Assembly: GCA_014529385.2 (NCBI GenBank)
Contig: CM043946.1
Coordinates: 36,955,558-37,019,557 of the forward strand
DNA length: 64,000 nt
Direction of reading: 5' to 3'
From: Adiantum capillus-veneris
Lineage: Eukaryota > Streptophyta > Polypodiopsida > Polypodiales > Pteridaceae
Position 1 is the first letter of the stretch, and each line of letters begins with the position of its first letter. The notes under the pieces are model-generated. The model was given only the letters and a program-made list of their open reading frames with translations, was not told where the DNA came from and searched no databases. The translations under genes were made by a program, and so were the position numbers. Of the stretch, positions 45,568-57,409 are shown one piece after another.

Positions 45568-46057
45568 TTACAATGGTACTTGGCCAAAACCCATCATTTC
45601 CCTATGGTCATGAAACTCTTTACTCACCTTTGGTAGAGGATGTTCTTTGAGGTTGTCATGATTTCTTTCATGGTTCACACAAACTGTGAGAAATTGGATA
45701 GCACGTTTACCATCTTTGCTACGTATCCTAGCATATGCTGAACCATCGTCCATTACCTTTGTTTCCATTCGAACTCCCACAATGTAGGGTTGTCCAAGGA
45801 TGAGATGATATGAAGATGTATATATCCTGTACAAAGAAATTTTGTTCAATCTTTACATCACCTATTGTCACCTTCACACTTGGACATGCTGCATACAATT
45901 CACCGGATGAATTGTTTGCCACTTTTACCATCCAGCCATGATCTGTGTCCATTGGCCATTTTCCCTTGTTGTAGAGACTCTTTGACATTATGTTTATTTC
46001 TGAACCATGGTCAATCAAGGCAACAAATGGCTCTTCAAGATCACCTACCTTGACCAA
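45568..46057 (-). pseudogene. Gypsy C aspartic protease
   Basis: FVALIDHGSEINIMSKSLY at about 45980-46035 is the active-site loop, with DHGS in place of D(S/T)G(A/S). HLILGQPYIVG follows in another frame near 45780-45820, the ILG flap-end motif. One frame change lies between the two. In active relatives it matures the polyprotein. Confidence 0.7.
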
Positions 46058-46151
46058 AGTTTATGTAGTAGCCCTTGCCCAGGGACTTCGTGAATAATAG
46101 CTCCTAGGAATATCTTCAACTTCTTCATCATCATTTGAGAATGCACTTGCT

Positions 46152-47947
46152 TCACTCTCCCACTAGATTGGTAGATCCTACCACAGCTCCATCCTCCTCC
46201 TTATTTTGCAGCTGCATACCTTGTGTCTTCAAGGTTTCCTCTTCAGCCTGTGGATGAGAAACTTCAGCAAGGGTTTTCCTCTTCCTCTTGATGATGTCAA
46301 TGATCTCCTCATGGAATTCACGCATTGAGATTCCAAGAACTTCTCTCAGAGTAAACTCAATCTTGCTATTCAAGATCCTTTCCTCCAAGACTTTCTTTAA
46401 ATCTGTAGCAAAATCAATATCAAATTGTAGTTTATAAGTTGGGCCTTTTGTCTTACCTTTTGTTGGCTCTTTCTTTTTTCCTATTGTAGACTCCTTCATG
46501 AGTACTTCAGGTGGAGATGCTCCTTGTGTCGAGGGTGTTTGAGAAGGCATTGAGTCGCTTCTTCCCCCACTTCTAGAAGCTCTTTTTGATGGTCCTTCAT
46601 CAGCATTCTCACGTCTGCGCTTCTCTTCTATAATTGCCTCATTTTGTTGGCATTTTGTAATGTAGGCATGCACTGACAATGAGTCCACTGGATCATTCCA
46701 TCATGTTTCTAGACGTATGCAATCACCTGCTTCATGTAGAATCTCTTTTGTAAGCTTTCCCTTTTTAGCTAATTGCATGACATTTGGCCAAATTTGACCA
46801 TGATGGTCACTCACCTCTTCATCACAAAAATGTTCAATTTTTACTCTATAAGTAGCTGCCTCAACTAAAGAGGTGGCATGCTTAGTTGCCATATCTTCAA
46901 CTAAGGTTTGCATTCCCCCCTTCCCAAAGTTAGTTCTCAAGGGTAGACATGTCTCTCTTAAGTGGATTTTACCATCCTTAAAAAAGACAACATCTTTTGA
47001 CAAAGAATCACTAAAATCATCACAATCCCTTCTTACATGGTCTGTACTATCACACCAGATACATCTATTAACAAACTCTTCTTTGGGCTGTTGTCTTTGC
47101 CTAGGAAGTGGCCCTGATGGTTGGCCTTTTTCTTCAAGCTTTGCAAGCTTCACCTTCAAGTCGCGCATTCCCTTCACAAGCTCATCTAGCATGGACTCAT
47201 CAAACTTAAGAGCGATAAAAGTAGGCTTTACCATTTTGTCAAAAGTTGAGGTTGAAGGACTTGTAGTGTTTACTACCATCTTGTCCCTTCTTCTTTGTCG
47301 TTTGGTAAGCAACGAGACAACACCTTCAGCTTCATTCCAGTCGGTCTTTAGTACTTGCTCATCATCTTTATCCTCAAGAAGAAGCTCCAAATTTTCTTGA
47401 AACTCTTTACCTATAGCTTGTAAGAAAAGATCTGTCTTCTCTCCATCTAGTGTGGCCCTTTCTGTCCTTGTGAGTTGTGCATAGCGCCGCTCAAATTCCC
47501 TAAGTAGCTCTGTTATTGATAGTCCTTGCTTTGGCTTGACTACCCATTCTAAGAATGTCCTTTTGGTCACTCTCTCCGAGTCCTCCATGAAATATTCCTC
47601 CTTTAAAGCTACTTTGAGTTCTTCCCAATTTCTCCCATGCCCATCTTTAATTGCCCTAACATGCTTCCTAATTTCTGGAGCAACAACTAGCTCAAATCTT
47701 TGAATCATCTCACCTTCTGACACGTGATGCAGCTCCATCTCCTTCACATATTTGCGTAAGTACTTGGTTACATCTTTGCCATTGAACTGATCCATTCTGT
47801 TGACGACCACTTGTATGGCCTTCGTTTGCTGAAATATCCCTTCTTTCAGTAGCATGTTGTTGTTGCATGAACATTGCAAATGCTTGAAAAATTTGCATTG
47901 TTGCTGGGTCAAAATGCATACCTTGTTGCTCAACATGATCACCCATG
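46152..47947 (-). pseudogene. Gypsy C gag
   Basis: It begins MGDHVEQQGMHFDPATMQIF at 47947 and changes frame near 47850. It continues through the capsid core FNGKDVTKYLRKYVKEME, NWEELKVALKEEYFMEDS and FERRYAQLTRTERATLDG. A knuckle CIWCDSTDHVRRDC (CX2CX4HX4C) lies near 47020-47065. An in-frame TGA at 46701-46703 is followed by a basic tail with NADEGPSKRASRSGGRSD. Upstream are the primer-binding site and 5' LTR. Confidence 0.8.
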
Positions 47948-47975
47948 GTTACCCACAAACTCTCCCCCTGCCAGA

Positions 47976-47993
47976 TTCGTGTTGGGTTCACCA
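47976..47993 (-). other. Primer-binding site of gypsy C
   Basis: The minus strand reads TGGTGAACCCAACACGAA six bases inside the LTR, one base different from gypsy A. Confidence 0.75.
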
Positions 47994-47999
47994 AAAATA

Positions 48000-50169
48000 T
48001 GTCAAAAAGTTTGCGGTCTTGCCAGGAAGACACCGGGCCTCTTGCTGTGAGAGTTTGTGAGGAAGCTCAAGGGTTATGAGAAGGAGCTAAGATGTAGATA
48101 ACATAGCTTCTAGAGCTTAAGAAGAAATGTAGCCAAAGAAGCCGCTCACTTTCCCTTACAAACACATATGTGATGGAGAAAACTCATGAAAGATAGTCAA
48201 AACAAAACAAAAATGAAAACATCAAGATTACAATCATATCATATCATGGGTAGGATAAAAGGGTTAATGGATGAGTTAATGATATTTGATCTTTGTTGTC
48301 CAAATAAGCTACGGATTTCTCTTTGGAACTAGAGCTTTGTGCTTACTATAATGTATATGTTTTGTCTAGCGATGGGGATTAGTTGTGAGTACAAATCCTC
48401 TTAATTCATAATAAAATAACCACACTCACATCAAAAGAAAAGTTATAGTCAATAATAGGTAGTATGATGGGATCTGGTGAGAGAAGTATTTCGTTGAGCC
48501 TTTCAGGACCAAATAGAAACAATATGCGTTGCTGAAAGTGAATCTTTCGACTAATCCAAATGTTGACCCCAATAGATTGTACAGAATGGAATGAAATAAA
48601 TCCCCTCTATGTGGATTATGGTTATTCATTGATGATATACTTAGTATGTTCAAAGATAAAGGTGTGAAATAAGTGAAAGGAGAAGAAGAAAAGAGTTTCT
48701 CTCCAAAGCCCTATTGTTGCCCTTAGGCAATAAGGATACTGCGGGGAGAGAAGTACCTATAGCAAGGAGATTCTAGAGTTTGTGGAAGATAATGAGAATC
48801 TTATGAGAGAGAGGTTCTTGTGAAAGATGAAGATATGGTTACTAACCTTGTGCACATAATTGTTTCCCGCAAGAAGGTTGTGCCCGTTACATTGACAAGG
48901 TTGCTGCTTGAATACCTTCCAATGAAACAATTAGGAAACAATAAGAGAGATGAAAGGAGGAGTAAAGATAGAATTAGAGATAGATCTAAGTGTGGTGGTG
49001 GTATTAAAGATAAATAATGAGAGATCGAGAAGGAGTTAAAGACAAGTATTGGACTAGATATGCAAATGAAAGAAAAACTAGCAACATATATCTTACATGA
49101 GAGCAATCGCCACCACCTTAATGGAGAGAGAATATGAGGCAAGACTTCAGCCTTTCTTCAAGAGAAAGTGTGGCACTAAGATGAGTGTGTCACTATGGAA
49201 TTGAGCTATTCTCACTCACTCATAACTTACCCCCAATGAAGAGAAGGTTGCCCTTTTTATAGGCGAGGGAGCCATGTTTTACATAATCACTTGATTAGGC
49301 TAAAGAGTTAGCCCAAATCAAATGTTGTTTGGATATTTCTTAAAATGGGCAATATTAGGACTCAAAATATCATGAAATTTAGCATTTTTGGCCGTTGAGG
49401 CTCCATGTGGATGCATGATGTATGTGGGCCCCACCTAGGCATCTTCTGTGTGGCTCCAGCAGAGGGTCCCAATTTGTGTGTCTTGTCCTTCAAGGCATCT
49501 TTGAGGTGTCACGTTAACATTCTTATGTATTTTATCATCCAAATATCTTATTTTATGGAAAAATACCAAGATTACCTCTTTTCACTTGATTCACCTGTTT
49601 ACCATCTCTTCTTGCAGTGTACTTGTGAGAGGGTTTTTCACTGGTTTCCCTATAACTTTTGACCTATAACTCGGATTGACATGCTTCAAAAGGAAAAATT
49701 GGCATACTAAAAGAGCTTGAATTGGTTTTGGCCTTTTCTCCACACCCTTAGGTCGGGATTTTCAAATTGGGATGGTCCAAGAAGCTTTGGATCTTCCTTT
49801 TCATAAAGTCTTCTAGTAGGCCCTTCCCTCTTGTATGTATCCAAGAAGGTTTGCATTATTGAAGGGTTATATTATTAAATAAATGTGAAAAGAAGAAAAT
49901 AATTTATATATGGTAGGGTATAGCTGAGATATTAGAAGAAATATACAAATGCTTTCCCCCAGACAAAAAGAGGCACAATCATTGATACTTCTCTTGCAGT
50001 ACTTTCCAATAGTAATATACATTTATATTACTTCAAAGGTAATACTAAGGTATGGTAGAAAGTTTTTATTTATGCATACGAGTATTATATGAAGTATACT
50101 TATGCGTCAAAAGTCACAAGATAAATCATTTAATGCCAGCTCCCACTATATACGTGCCCTAGCACAACA
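48000..50169 (-). mobile_element. 5' LTR of gypsy C
   Basis: 2,170 bp, TGTCAAAA...GCACAACA, partner of 29383-31553. The minus-strand TATA box (CTATAAAAAGG) is at 49251-49262. Confidence 0.88.
49251..49262 (-). promoter_or_regulatory. TATA box of gypsy C 5' LTR
   Basis: The minus strand reads CTATAAAAAGGG and is kept in the partner LTR at 30637-30645. Confidence 0.55.
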
Positions 50170-50189
50170 ATGTCCTCAGCTTCCCGGCT

Positions 50190-50480
50190 GCGACTAAGAC
50201 GCTTCCCGGACATCCCCTCGACACCAGTGTTCCCCATGGACGGTATTTTTCCCGCAGACGGCTGCCACAATGGAGTGCCTGGTTGAGGTGCCTCTCAGTG
50301 AGGAGTAACACCCGGTGACATTGACACCGACAGCGATGACTTCGAGACATTTTTCAGCGAGTTCACAGACAGACACTCTGAGATGCACGCACACATTCTT
50401 GAATCTCACAGACATGCACACACACTCCTATCTTCACTCCGAGCTACATTTTGGCCTTGAATAGATTCTTGGGCATGCAT
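50190..50480 (+). repeat. Diverged copy of part of element X
   Basis: Segments such as GAATCTCACAGAC(A/T)TGCACACAC, GAGGAGT(A/G)ACACC and CATTGACA(A/C)C occur in the same order as at about 18700-19030. Similarity stops near 50475. Whether this is a solo LTR, the far LTR of X or a shared repeat is not settled. Confidence 0.5.
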
Positions 50481-50509
50481 ATTGCTTGGAGGTGGAGCTT
50501 TTTGCATCC

Positions 50510-50680
50510 ACATTGCAGGTGGAGTGGATCTTGTGCATTACTGGCCGACGGACTTTTTCCGGCCAAGGCGAAGATTTCCGCGATGACCTTACAGGTGGTG
50601 TGGTTTTTCTGGCCCCGACGAACATTTTTCGGCCGAGGCATAGTTGTCGGCATCGGCATTACAAGTGGAGTTCATTGAAA
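50510..50680 (+). repeat. Short ~75-bp imperfect tandem repeat
   Basis: TT(G/A)CA(G/A)GTGG recurs near 50512, 50589 and 50662. In the first two units it is followed by CTGGCC...GAC...TTTTTC(C)GGCC, an inverted pair of GGCC blocks. Such sub-terminal repeats are typical near CACTA ends, but no terminus was found. Confidence 0.45.
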
Positions 50681-51273
50681 ATTTTTGGCATACAAATTCT
50701 CCGAGACTCTTTTCCCACTTTAGTGTGCACTTTCAGTCGTTTTCCGGCATTGATCTACTTGTACTTTTCCTACAGTTTGTAGTGATGCCATTGTTTATGG
50801 TTCTAAGGTATGATCTTTGCGGATTCTGAGAGACATTGGTCTCTGATCTTGTGCATTGACTAATTGGCATTTTTACCTTATCGGCTTGAGAGATTTTCTT
50901 GATAGGTTTCACTGGTTTTTGGCATAGATTTGTGATTCCGGTTTATGGTCATTCGCGGCCGAGTTTGCATATGGTTTTAGCACATGCTTGATCCCTTCTT
51001 CGTCTCTCTCGTTGACACTCTAGCATCGTTGCCACCGCTACAGTCTTCCAAAGCAGCAATGTTGGTGATGACGATGGTGTTGATTTGGATCTGTACAATG
51101 ATGATATATTGGGCAGCGTGGGGGGGTAATGCTTAAGACCGCCTGTCTGGAGCTTCTTCCTCTTCAATACAAGGGCCCAGAGGGTGGCACGTGATAGGGA
51201 GCTTGCTCGAGATGGGGGGCGTAGTTCCTCATGTGCGTCTTGCAAAGCTTGCAATTCGATACTTCATAGATAC
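50681..51273 (-). other. Flank of element E, probable continuation of the CACTA element
   Basis: Collapsing the ATAC duplication of E joins this stretch to the exon at 61348-61409 of the CACTA element. An open frame of 101 codons (51254-50949, minus) is rich in Arg, Ser and Leu, but its frame does not continue the exon. It may be non-coding 3' part of the transposon. No domain recognised. Confidence 0.35.
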
Positions 51274-53270
51274 TGAGTAGCGTTAAATGGTAACCTTGCA
51301 TTTGAACTACATTTCTACTCAAATGTATATATTTTTTATCAAAGTTTTAACCTAGTGTTCATTCTCTCTTTCCGTAATAGCCTTTTTCCATACAAACACC
51401 TTACCCTTCTTAGATCTTTATGCATTTACATCATGTTTCTCTCTTCATGCTAAATGTAAATAGTAAACTTAATTCTACTCTCCTAGTTTTTTTACTACAT
51501 ATTCTTTTAACTAATTACATTTACTAATTTAAATAGATATCTACATCCCATAATTTGTAAATAAATAATTTATGGGCACTTATCTTACCCATCTTCTCTC
51601 AAGGGTAGGGTTAACCTTGTAGGCCTTCCCTTCCCCACCACTATGTGACCCAACTCTTGGATCATTTACTTGTGTTGGTCAACAAATCTTAAATATAATG
51701 TATATCCCCAATAAATCAAACTTTATTGGATCCTACCTCATTTGTTTAAGGTGGATTCTCTTTTGAAAAAAGCATGCTACACCTTGGATGCATGCTAAAG
51801 GGCCCCCTACAAGGAGACTTGGTTCAAAAGGTGTTTTGGATGCATCTTGAACGCCTTAGCTCATGGGTATACTTGAGGAACACTCCAAAATCATCTTAAA
51901 CACTTTGAGAAGCTCAACTTTTCCTTTTACAGCACCCAATTTTGAGTTACAGGCTGAAAGTTATGGTGAAAACAAGGTGATGCGGACAGTGTTACTGCAG
52001 GTCAAAATTACAATCAGGTAAACCACAAAGGTGAAAAGTTTTCTTGACTTCTCCAACATTCTAAAATACCAATGGGGAGTTAAAAACCACTTGCATGTGG
52101 AGGGGTCGGCTCAAGATGCTTCCAGAGACACAACAAACAGGATGGGGACACTCTACAGGAGCCACTGGAGGGACACCATGGTGGGGCCCACATACATTAT
52201 CAACCCTTATGGAGCCTCCACAACTTAAAAGGATATTTTTAATGAAAAAATAAGTCCCTTATTTGCATAATTGAAGGAATGGTCAAAAGGGAACCTAACT
52301 ATGGTTAATTACCTACCCTAGTCAAGTTTAACCTAACCCAAGGTCTTGTACAACTATAAAAAGGCCCTTTGGCAAGCACAAAAATACACACACCTACTCC
52401 ATTTCTGCAAATAAACTCCCCTTAGGTTAGGGAAGACCTAATCTCTCTCTCCTCTTGTCTCCCTATCCATTTCCTAATCTCACTATCATAAGCGGCACCA
52501 TAGAGAGAGCATCAATATGCTATTGCTACCATTCTCTTGCAAACATTTCTCATACCATACTCATCCCTAAATAAGGATTGTAGATTCTATATGAGAGCAA
52601 GGATATCAAGTTCAATGATCTATCTCATGGTTTGATCAACAAATTGTTGCAATTGGGGTGTCGTCGTCACATTTTTGCTCTAAACGCATGTAAAATTGGT
52701 AAGCATATCTTGGCAGCTTCTCATATTTTGTGTTGATTGGGTTGCTTGTTTGTTGAAAAAGTTTTTTGTGCACCATGGTGTCTATTTTCTTGGCTTCTCT
52801 CTTTATGTTGTGTGTAAGTAAGTCTTGGGGCTGCATAGATGGAGAAGAGCTCTCTATGCATGCCGCCTTATGTGTGTAAGTAGTCTCTTCTTTTGGGAAA
52901 GGAAAGGAGTTGTCAAGTATTTGTGCATTATGGTGTTTTGAGTTTTGAGGTTTTGTGCTTGCTTTTCTTAGAAGTATATGAGCATTAATATGGTGAAGGA
53001 CAATCTTTGCATGTGAGTTTGTGCAGTGTTCAAAGGGATTGCTTAAGGAGTGTGTGTTGAATGGTTGAAGGGAATTTTGTGTTGAAGCACATAAGGAAGG
53101 TGTGAGTGTCTGTGTGTGTGTGTGTGTTTTGTATATGGTTTGTTTTTGGTTTCCTTATTTCTCCATAAAAGAGGGTGGTGCCGCTAAGAAATATGCGTGT
53201 GTAGGGTCTCACGGAGTGGTTGTCTGGTGGGAGCCTTGAGTTGAGACCCATCTCAAAAAATCCGCTCTCA
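51274..53270 (+). mobile_element. 5' LTR of gypsy E
   Basis: 1,997 bp. TATA box CTATAAAAAGG at 52353-52363. A TG microsatellite lies near 53108-53128. Only the first dozens of bases and scattered blocks resemble the D LTR, so D and E are different families. Confidence 0.93.
52353..52363 (+). promoter_or_regulatory. TATA box of gypsy E
   Basis: CTATAAAAAGG is identical in the 3' LTR at 60431-60441. Confidence 0.65.
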
Positions 53271-53276
53271 TAAAAG

Positions 53277-53294
53277 TGGTGCCCCCACGGAGGA
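53277..53294 (+). other. Primer-binding site of gypsy E
   Basis: TGGTGCCCCCACGGAGGA differs from the D and B site at one base (T to G). Confidence 0.85.
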
Positions 53295-53322
53295 ACTTTC
53301 CTAATTGCCTTCTATTCTCCTC

Positions 53323-53538
53323 ATGAACAATAGAGTTGCACCATATGATTTTCATTTTTCACAACGCATCAGAATTAACATTTGTGTAGATCGCAATTCT
53401 TTTTACCAACAACGCATTGTTTTTATGTTTGGAGCAGAAAGACTTGGTGAAATCTTGGGCGCATCTCCAAATCCCATCATTCTTCCATTCATTAATTATG
53501 ATGATTCATTTGATGTCCATGTTTTTATTTTGTTTTGA
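53323..53538 (+). CDS. Small pre-gag protein 1 of gypsy E
   Basis: A 71-residue intact ORF starting MNNRVAPYDFHFSQ, about 30 bp after the primer-binding site. The core FYQQRIVFMFGAERLGEIL and tail NPIILPFINYDDSFDVHVF match D protein 1. It is intact although the gag-pol of the same element is riddled with stops. Function unknown. Confidence 0.76.
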   Translation: MNNRVAPYDFHFSQRIRINICVDRNSFYQQRIVFMFGAERLGEILGASPNPIILPFINYDDSFDVHVFILF

Positions 53539-53621
53539 GGCAGGGACAAGAGGCGCTTAGATGGCGATCCACTCAAAGGAAACTTTCTTCAAGAGAAAGA
53601 AAAAGGAGAACACATTGTCAC

Positions 53622-53834
53622 ATGAACCAACCTAGAGCTGCTTCTCGTTTTACACCCATAGCTCGTCAATCTGTGCACATCATAATTGCTACAAAATTTA
53701 GATTTCAAGCAACCATTAGGAGAATTTTTGGACCCACTCACCTTAATTAAATTAATGGCTCAATCAACCCTTTTATTTTGCCTATGATAAATTATGAACT
53801 AACACTTGATGTATATATTTTCATTTTGATGTGA
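53622..53834 (+). pseudogene. Small pre-gag protein 2 of gypsy E (one stop)
   Basis: It starts MNQPRAASRFTPIARQS and keeps FRFQATIRRIFGPTHLN. A TAA at 53748-53750 stands where D has GAA (Glu). The remaining frame INGSINPFILPMINYE... is open to the TGA at 53832-53834. Apart from that one base it is as well preserved as D protein 2. Confidence 0.75.
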
Positions 53835-53887
53835 TCACTCATCGTAGTCAAAACTTTGTGGTACACAAGCCTCCTTGTATTGTAAAA

Positions 53888-55015
53888 ATGTCAAGCACTT
53901 TTCCTACCTTTCATTCTAAAAATGGTGAGGATGCACAAGAATTTTTGGATAATTTGGAGATGGCACACCTCATCTCTGGGAGAGATCAAGAAGAGGTAAA
54001 GCTGCATGCTTTTCCACTCGTTCTCAAAGGGGAGGCTTAGGCATGGTACGAGGCCTTGCAACCTCAAAACAAAACCAATTGGGAGAGGCTACATGCAATT
54101 TTTCTTGCCAAATTTGGGCAAGGAGATACTCCAGAGGGTCTTTGGAAGTGTCTACTTCAACATAAACAGGTATTCCTTGAAGACTACCCATCTTATGAGG
54201 CCGTTTTCCTTAACCTATGGGATAGATGGGAGGCTACCTTACAAAACCAAGGTGGTGCACCAAACTTTCTAAAGAAAGATAGGTTCATGTCTGGCTTGTA
54301 TCCAATTTTGAAGACCAAGGTAGAGTTAAAATTCCCATCAACATTTGAGGAAGCACGTGAGGTGGCCATGGTCAAATTCAAGAAGTTAAATTTTCAAGCA
54401 CATAGAACAAGGGACCTAAATGAAGTCATTGAGAGGGATTCTTCACCAAGCATGGGAGCACAAGTTAGGGGCTTACTTGCCCAAACTTCACAAATAGGGG
54501 AAGGATCACAACAAGAGATCTTGCAAATATTAACTCAACAACTAGAGAGTCTCACCTTGAATCTAGTGCAGGGCCTACCCCAACAACGACAACCAAGAGA
54601 AGGGAATCGCAATCAATGACGTCAAGCACAAGAGTTGAGATGCTGGAATTGCAACGAAGTTGGTCATGGCATGTATAATTTCCCTCACCCTCGAAGGCTT
54701 CCAGGGGACATATACCCTCCTAGACCCCCTCCGCTCATGGTGCAGCAAGAGCATGCTCAAGCCCTGCAAATTCTTCGTCGACCACGACCACCTCCAGCGG
54801 CAAACATCCCTCCTGTCCCACCAGTGGAGGAAGAGAGAGGAGTAAACGTCATAAAGCTGGAAGAGAAGATAGAGGTGAGTCCTATACATTTGGATGTTAT
54901 GCCAGCAGAAAAGCGCACAAGAGCACACAACAAGGATGAAGACACAAGGAATGAAGAGTCAGAACCTGCAAGGAAGGAGAGGAAGAAAAAGTCAAAGAAG
55001 GAGGAAGGAGGCTAG
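53888..55015 (+). pseudogene. Gypsy E gag
   Basis: It starts MSSTFPTFHSKNGEDAQEF. Stops: TAG 54038-54040 (Lys/Trp region KGEA-stop-AWYE), TGA 54617-54619 and TAG 55013-55015. The capsid core EGLWKCLLQHKQVFLEDY is kept. The knuckle CWNCNEVGHGMYNF at about 54643-54684 has lost its last Cys (Phe). The Pro-rich stretch after it matches D. Confidence 0.85.
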
Positions 55016-57409
55016 AAGCAGAGGTCAAGGTGAAGGGAGATCGGCATCAACGATTTTCCATTAGGAAAGAATATGAAACCCTACAACATCTTAGAAGATC
55101 TGCAAACTCAAAAGCCCAATATTTCTTGGCCTCAACTCCTACATCTATCACCCAAGGTGAGAAGGCACTGGTCCGAACTTGTAAGCACAAGACTCCCAAG
55201 AAAGAAAGAAAAGGTGACAATAAAGACATTGACTTCAAAGCCACAACAAGATGTGGAACCTATTGTAGATGCTTATGTAAGGGGTAGGAAGGTATCCAAT
55301 GTGTATGTTGATGGTGGAGCACAAATATGTGTGATCACGGAAAGAGCCATGAATATACTAGGGCTTGAAATCACTAAATCCTCTAATTTTCAAGCTAGGC
55401 TGGCCAACAATGCAAGTGTGAAGTGCCTAGGGATCATCGAGAATTTAAAAGTTTCTGTATGTAATATAGATGCACGTGTGGACATGTATGTTATGCCATC
55501 CAAGGGGGAGGGCTATCCCATCATCCGAGGGAGGCCTTGGCTCATTGCTGTGAATGCAGATCAAAAATGGGGACGAGGACAATTGATTCTCAAAAAGGGG
55601 CAACATGTAGTATACGATTGGCATGAAGGAAAGTAGATCGACATCAACTATGAGACCACGGCTGATGAAGAAAGTGAAGAGAGTTTTGGCTCAAGCGACG
55701 AGGAAAGTTCAACCACTACATCCAATAGCTAAGAAGAATCATCTTTGGAGGTAATGGGAATCATCTTCAACACATCAAAAACTCCATCAATAGAGGTTGA
55801 CCCAACAAAGGAGCAAACAAAGGATGACAAAGGTGACCACAAGCACTTTGAAGACTTTGAGAGGATGCTTGCAAAAGATCTTACCCCTGAGGAGAAGCGG
55901 TCCTACATCGGTATGCTCAAGAGGTATCCCAATTTGTTTATCACTAATTACTCACAAATTAGAGGTGTGGATGTTATAGAGCATGGCATAGAATTAAAAC
56001 CAGGTACTAAACATGTGGCTCAAAAGCTAAGGTGCCTAGGAAAAATACAACAAGAGGTACTTTTGACAGAGGTTAACCGACTCCTCAAAGCTGGTTTCAT
56101 TTACCCTATGTCTAACTCTGAGTGGGTGTCCCCAATTGTAGTAACCCCTAAAAAGAACGGAAAATGGAGGGTCTGTGTTCACTACAAACCGCTCAATGAT
56201 GCAACAAAGAGGGATCATTTTCCTCTTCCTTTCCAAGATGAAATCTTAAACGAAGTAGCCGGCTATGAATGTTACACAGTGTGTGATGGAAATTCAGGGT
56301 ATTTTCAAATCAGAATAGCAGAAGAAGATCAGTTAAAAACCACTTTCATCACACCTTGGGGTTGCTTTGTCTATAGAGTGATGCCATTTGGGCTCACAAA
56401 TGCTCCTAGTACCTTTATAAGGTTTACAACTCTTGTCTTTCAGCCCTTCTTTGGAAAGTCAATTAGGGTTTTTATGGATGACTTCTGTATCTATAGTAGC
56501 CAAAGACTTCATTGCCAAAAAGTTGACGAGGGGCTTAAGAGGCTTCATCAACTTGGGGGACAGCTTAATCCTGAGAAGTGTCACATTGCAGAGTCACAAG
56601 TGGTATTGCTAGGTCATGTGGTTTCTTTGCAAGGAATTCAAGTGGATCCATCAAAAGTAAATGCTCTCTTGTCACTACAACCACCAACGACAACCAAGGA
56701 GCTCATGACTTTCAACCACAAAGTAAGGTACATGTCTCGTTTCATTCACCTTCTAGTGAAAGCTATTGCACCTTTGCACAAGCTAGCAAACAAACCCACA
56801 TTTGAATGGAGAGAGGAACATGAATTATGCTTTACTGAAGTAAAGGGTATTCTCAACTCTCTTCCAACAATAATGCCACCAAATCCAAAGGATACATATT
56901 ACATCACGCCAAGTGTAGGAATGGAGGCCATCGTTGTAGTTCTCATGCAAAAAGACCCAAAAACATGCTACATGAGGCCGGTATACTTTGCAAGCAAAGT
57001 CATGACCGCTGCAGAGAAGGGCTACACCGATATGGAGAAGGTGGTATTCTCAATTATGTTTGCGGTAAGAAAGTTCCGATCATATCTCTTACCTACACCA
57101 TTTGTCATTCTCACCATGGAAAACAATTTACCATATGTTGTGCAACACATGAGCCTCTCATCTAGGATAGCCAAATGGGTTCTAGAACTTCAAGAGTTCG
57201 AATACACTTTTCTTGTGGAAGATATCACAAGGGCAGGTCTTGCAGACATTCTCACATACAAAGTGAGAGAAAGGAAAGAGTCACCAAAGGCAGGAGACAA
57301 AGCTACACCACAAAATAATGAGGAGGAGATGGACAATGCACACATTTTGTGCTTTGATGGAGCTTACCGACGAAAACACGATATGGCAGCAGGGGGGTTC
57401 TTATTCTAA
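55016..57409 (+). pseudogene. Gypsy E protease, RT, RNase H
   Basis: Same frame as gag, with TGA near 55031, TAG at 55634-55636 and TAA at 55730-55732. Protease: VYVDGGAQICVIT (about 55300-55335) and YPIIRGRPWL, with Arg in the usual ILG. RT: CVHYKPLNDATKRD, where His replaces the Asp of the usual CVDYK, then FMDDFCIYS near 56475-56500. RNase H 1 (TPSVGMEAIVVVL) lacks its Asp as in D. The second RNase H starts at CFDGAY near 57352 and the frame breaks near 57390 in a G run. Confidence 0.85.

Larger units (their letters stand above)
29383..50169 (-). mobile_element. Gypsy element C, split by element D
   Basis: LTRs at 29383-31553 and 48000-50169 enclose minus-strand gag, protease, RT, RNase H and integrase. 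The flanks are ACGT (29379-29382) and ATGT (50170-50173), a 4-bp duplication with one C/T change. Element D (33313-43605) lies inside RNase H. Removing D and one CTGC copy makes the RNase H reading frame run on without a break. C is the fuller sister of A, with which it shares primer-binding site, polypurine tract and protein motifs. Confidence 0.9.

Noticed and set aside
52031-52228. 65-codon frame repeated at 60108-60305
   Set aside because: It lies within the E LTR upstream of the TATA box; present twice because of the LTR pair, with no other sign of coding.
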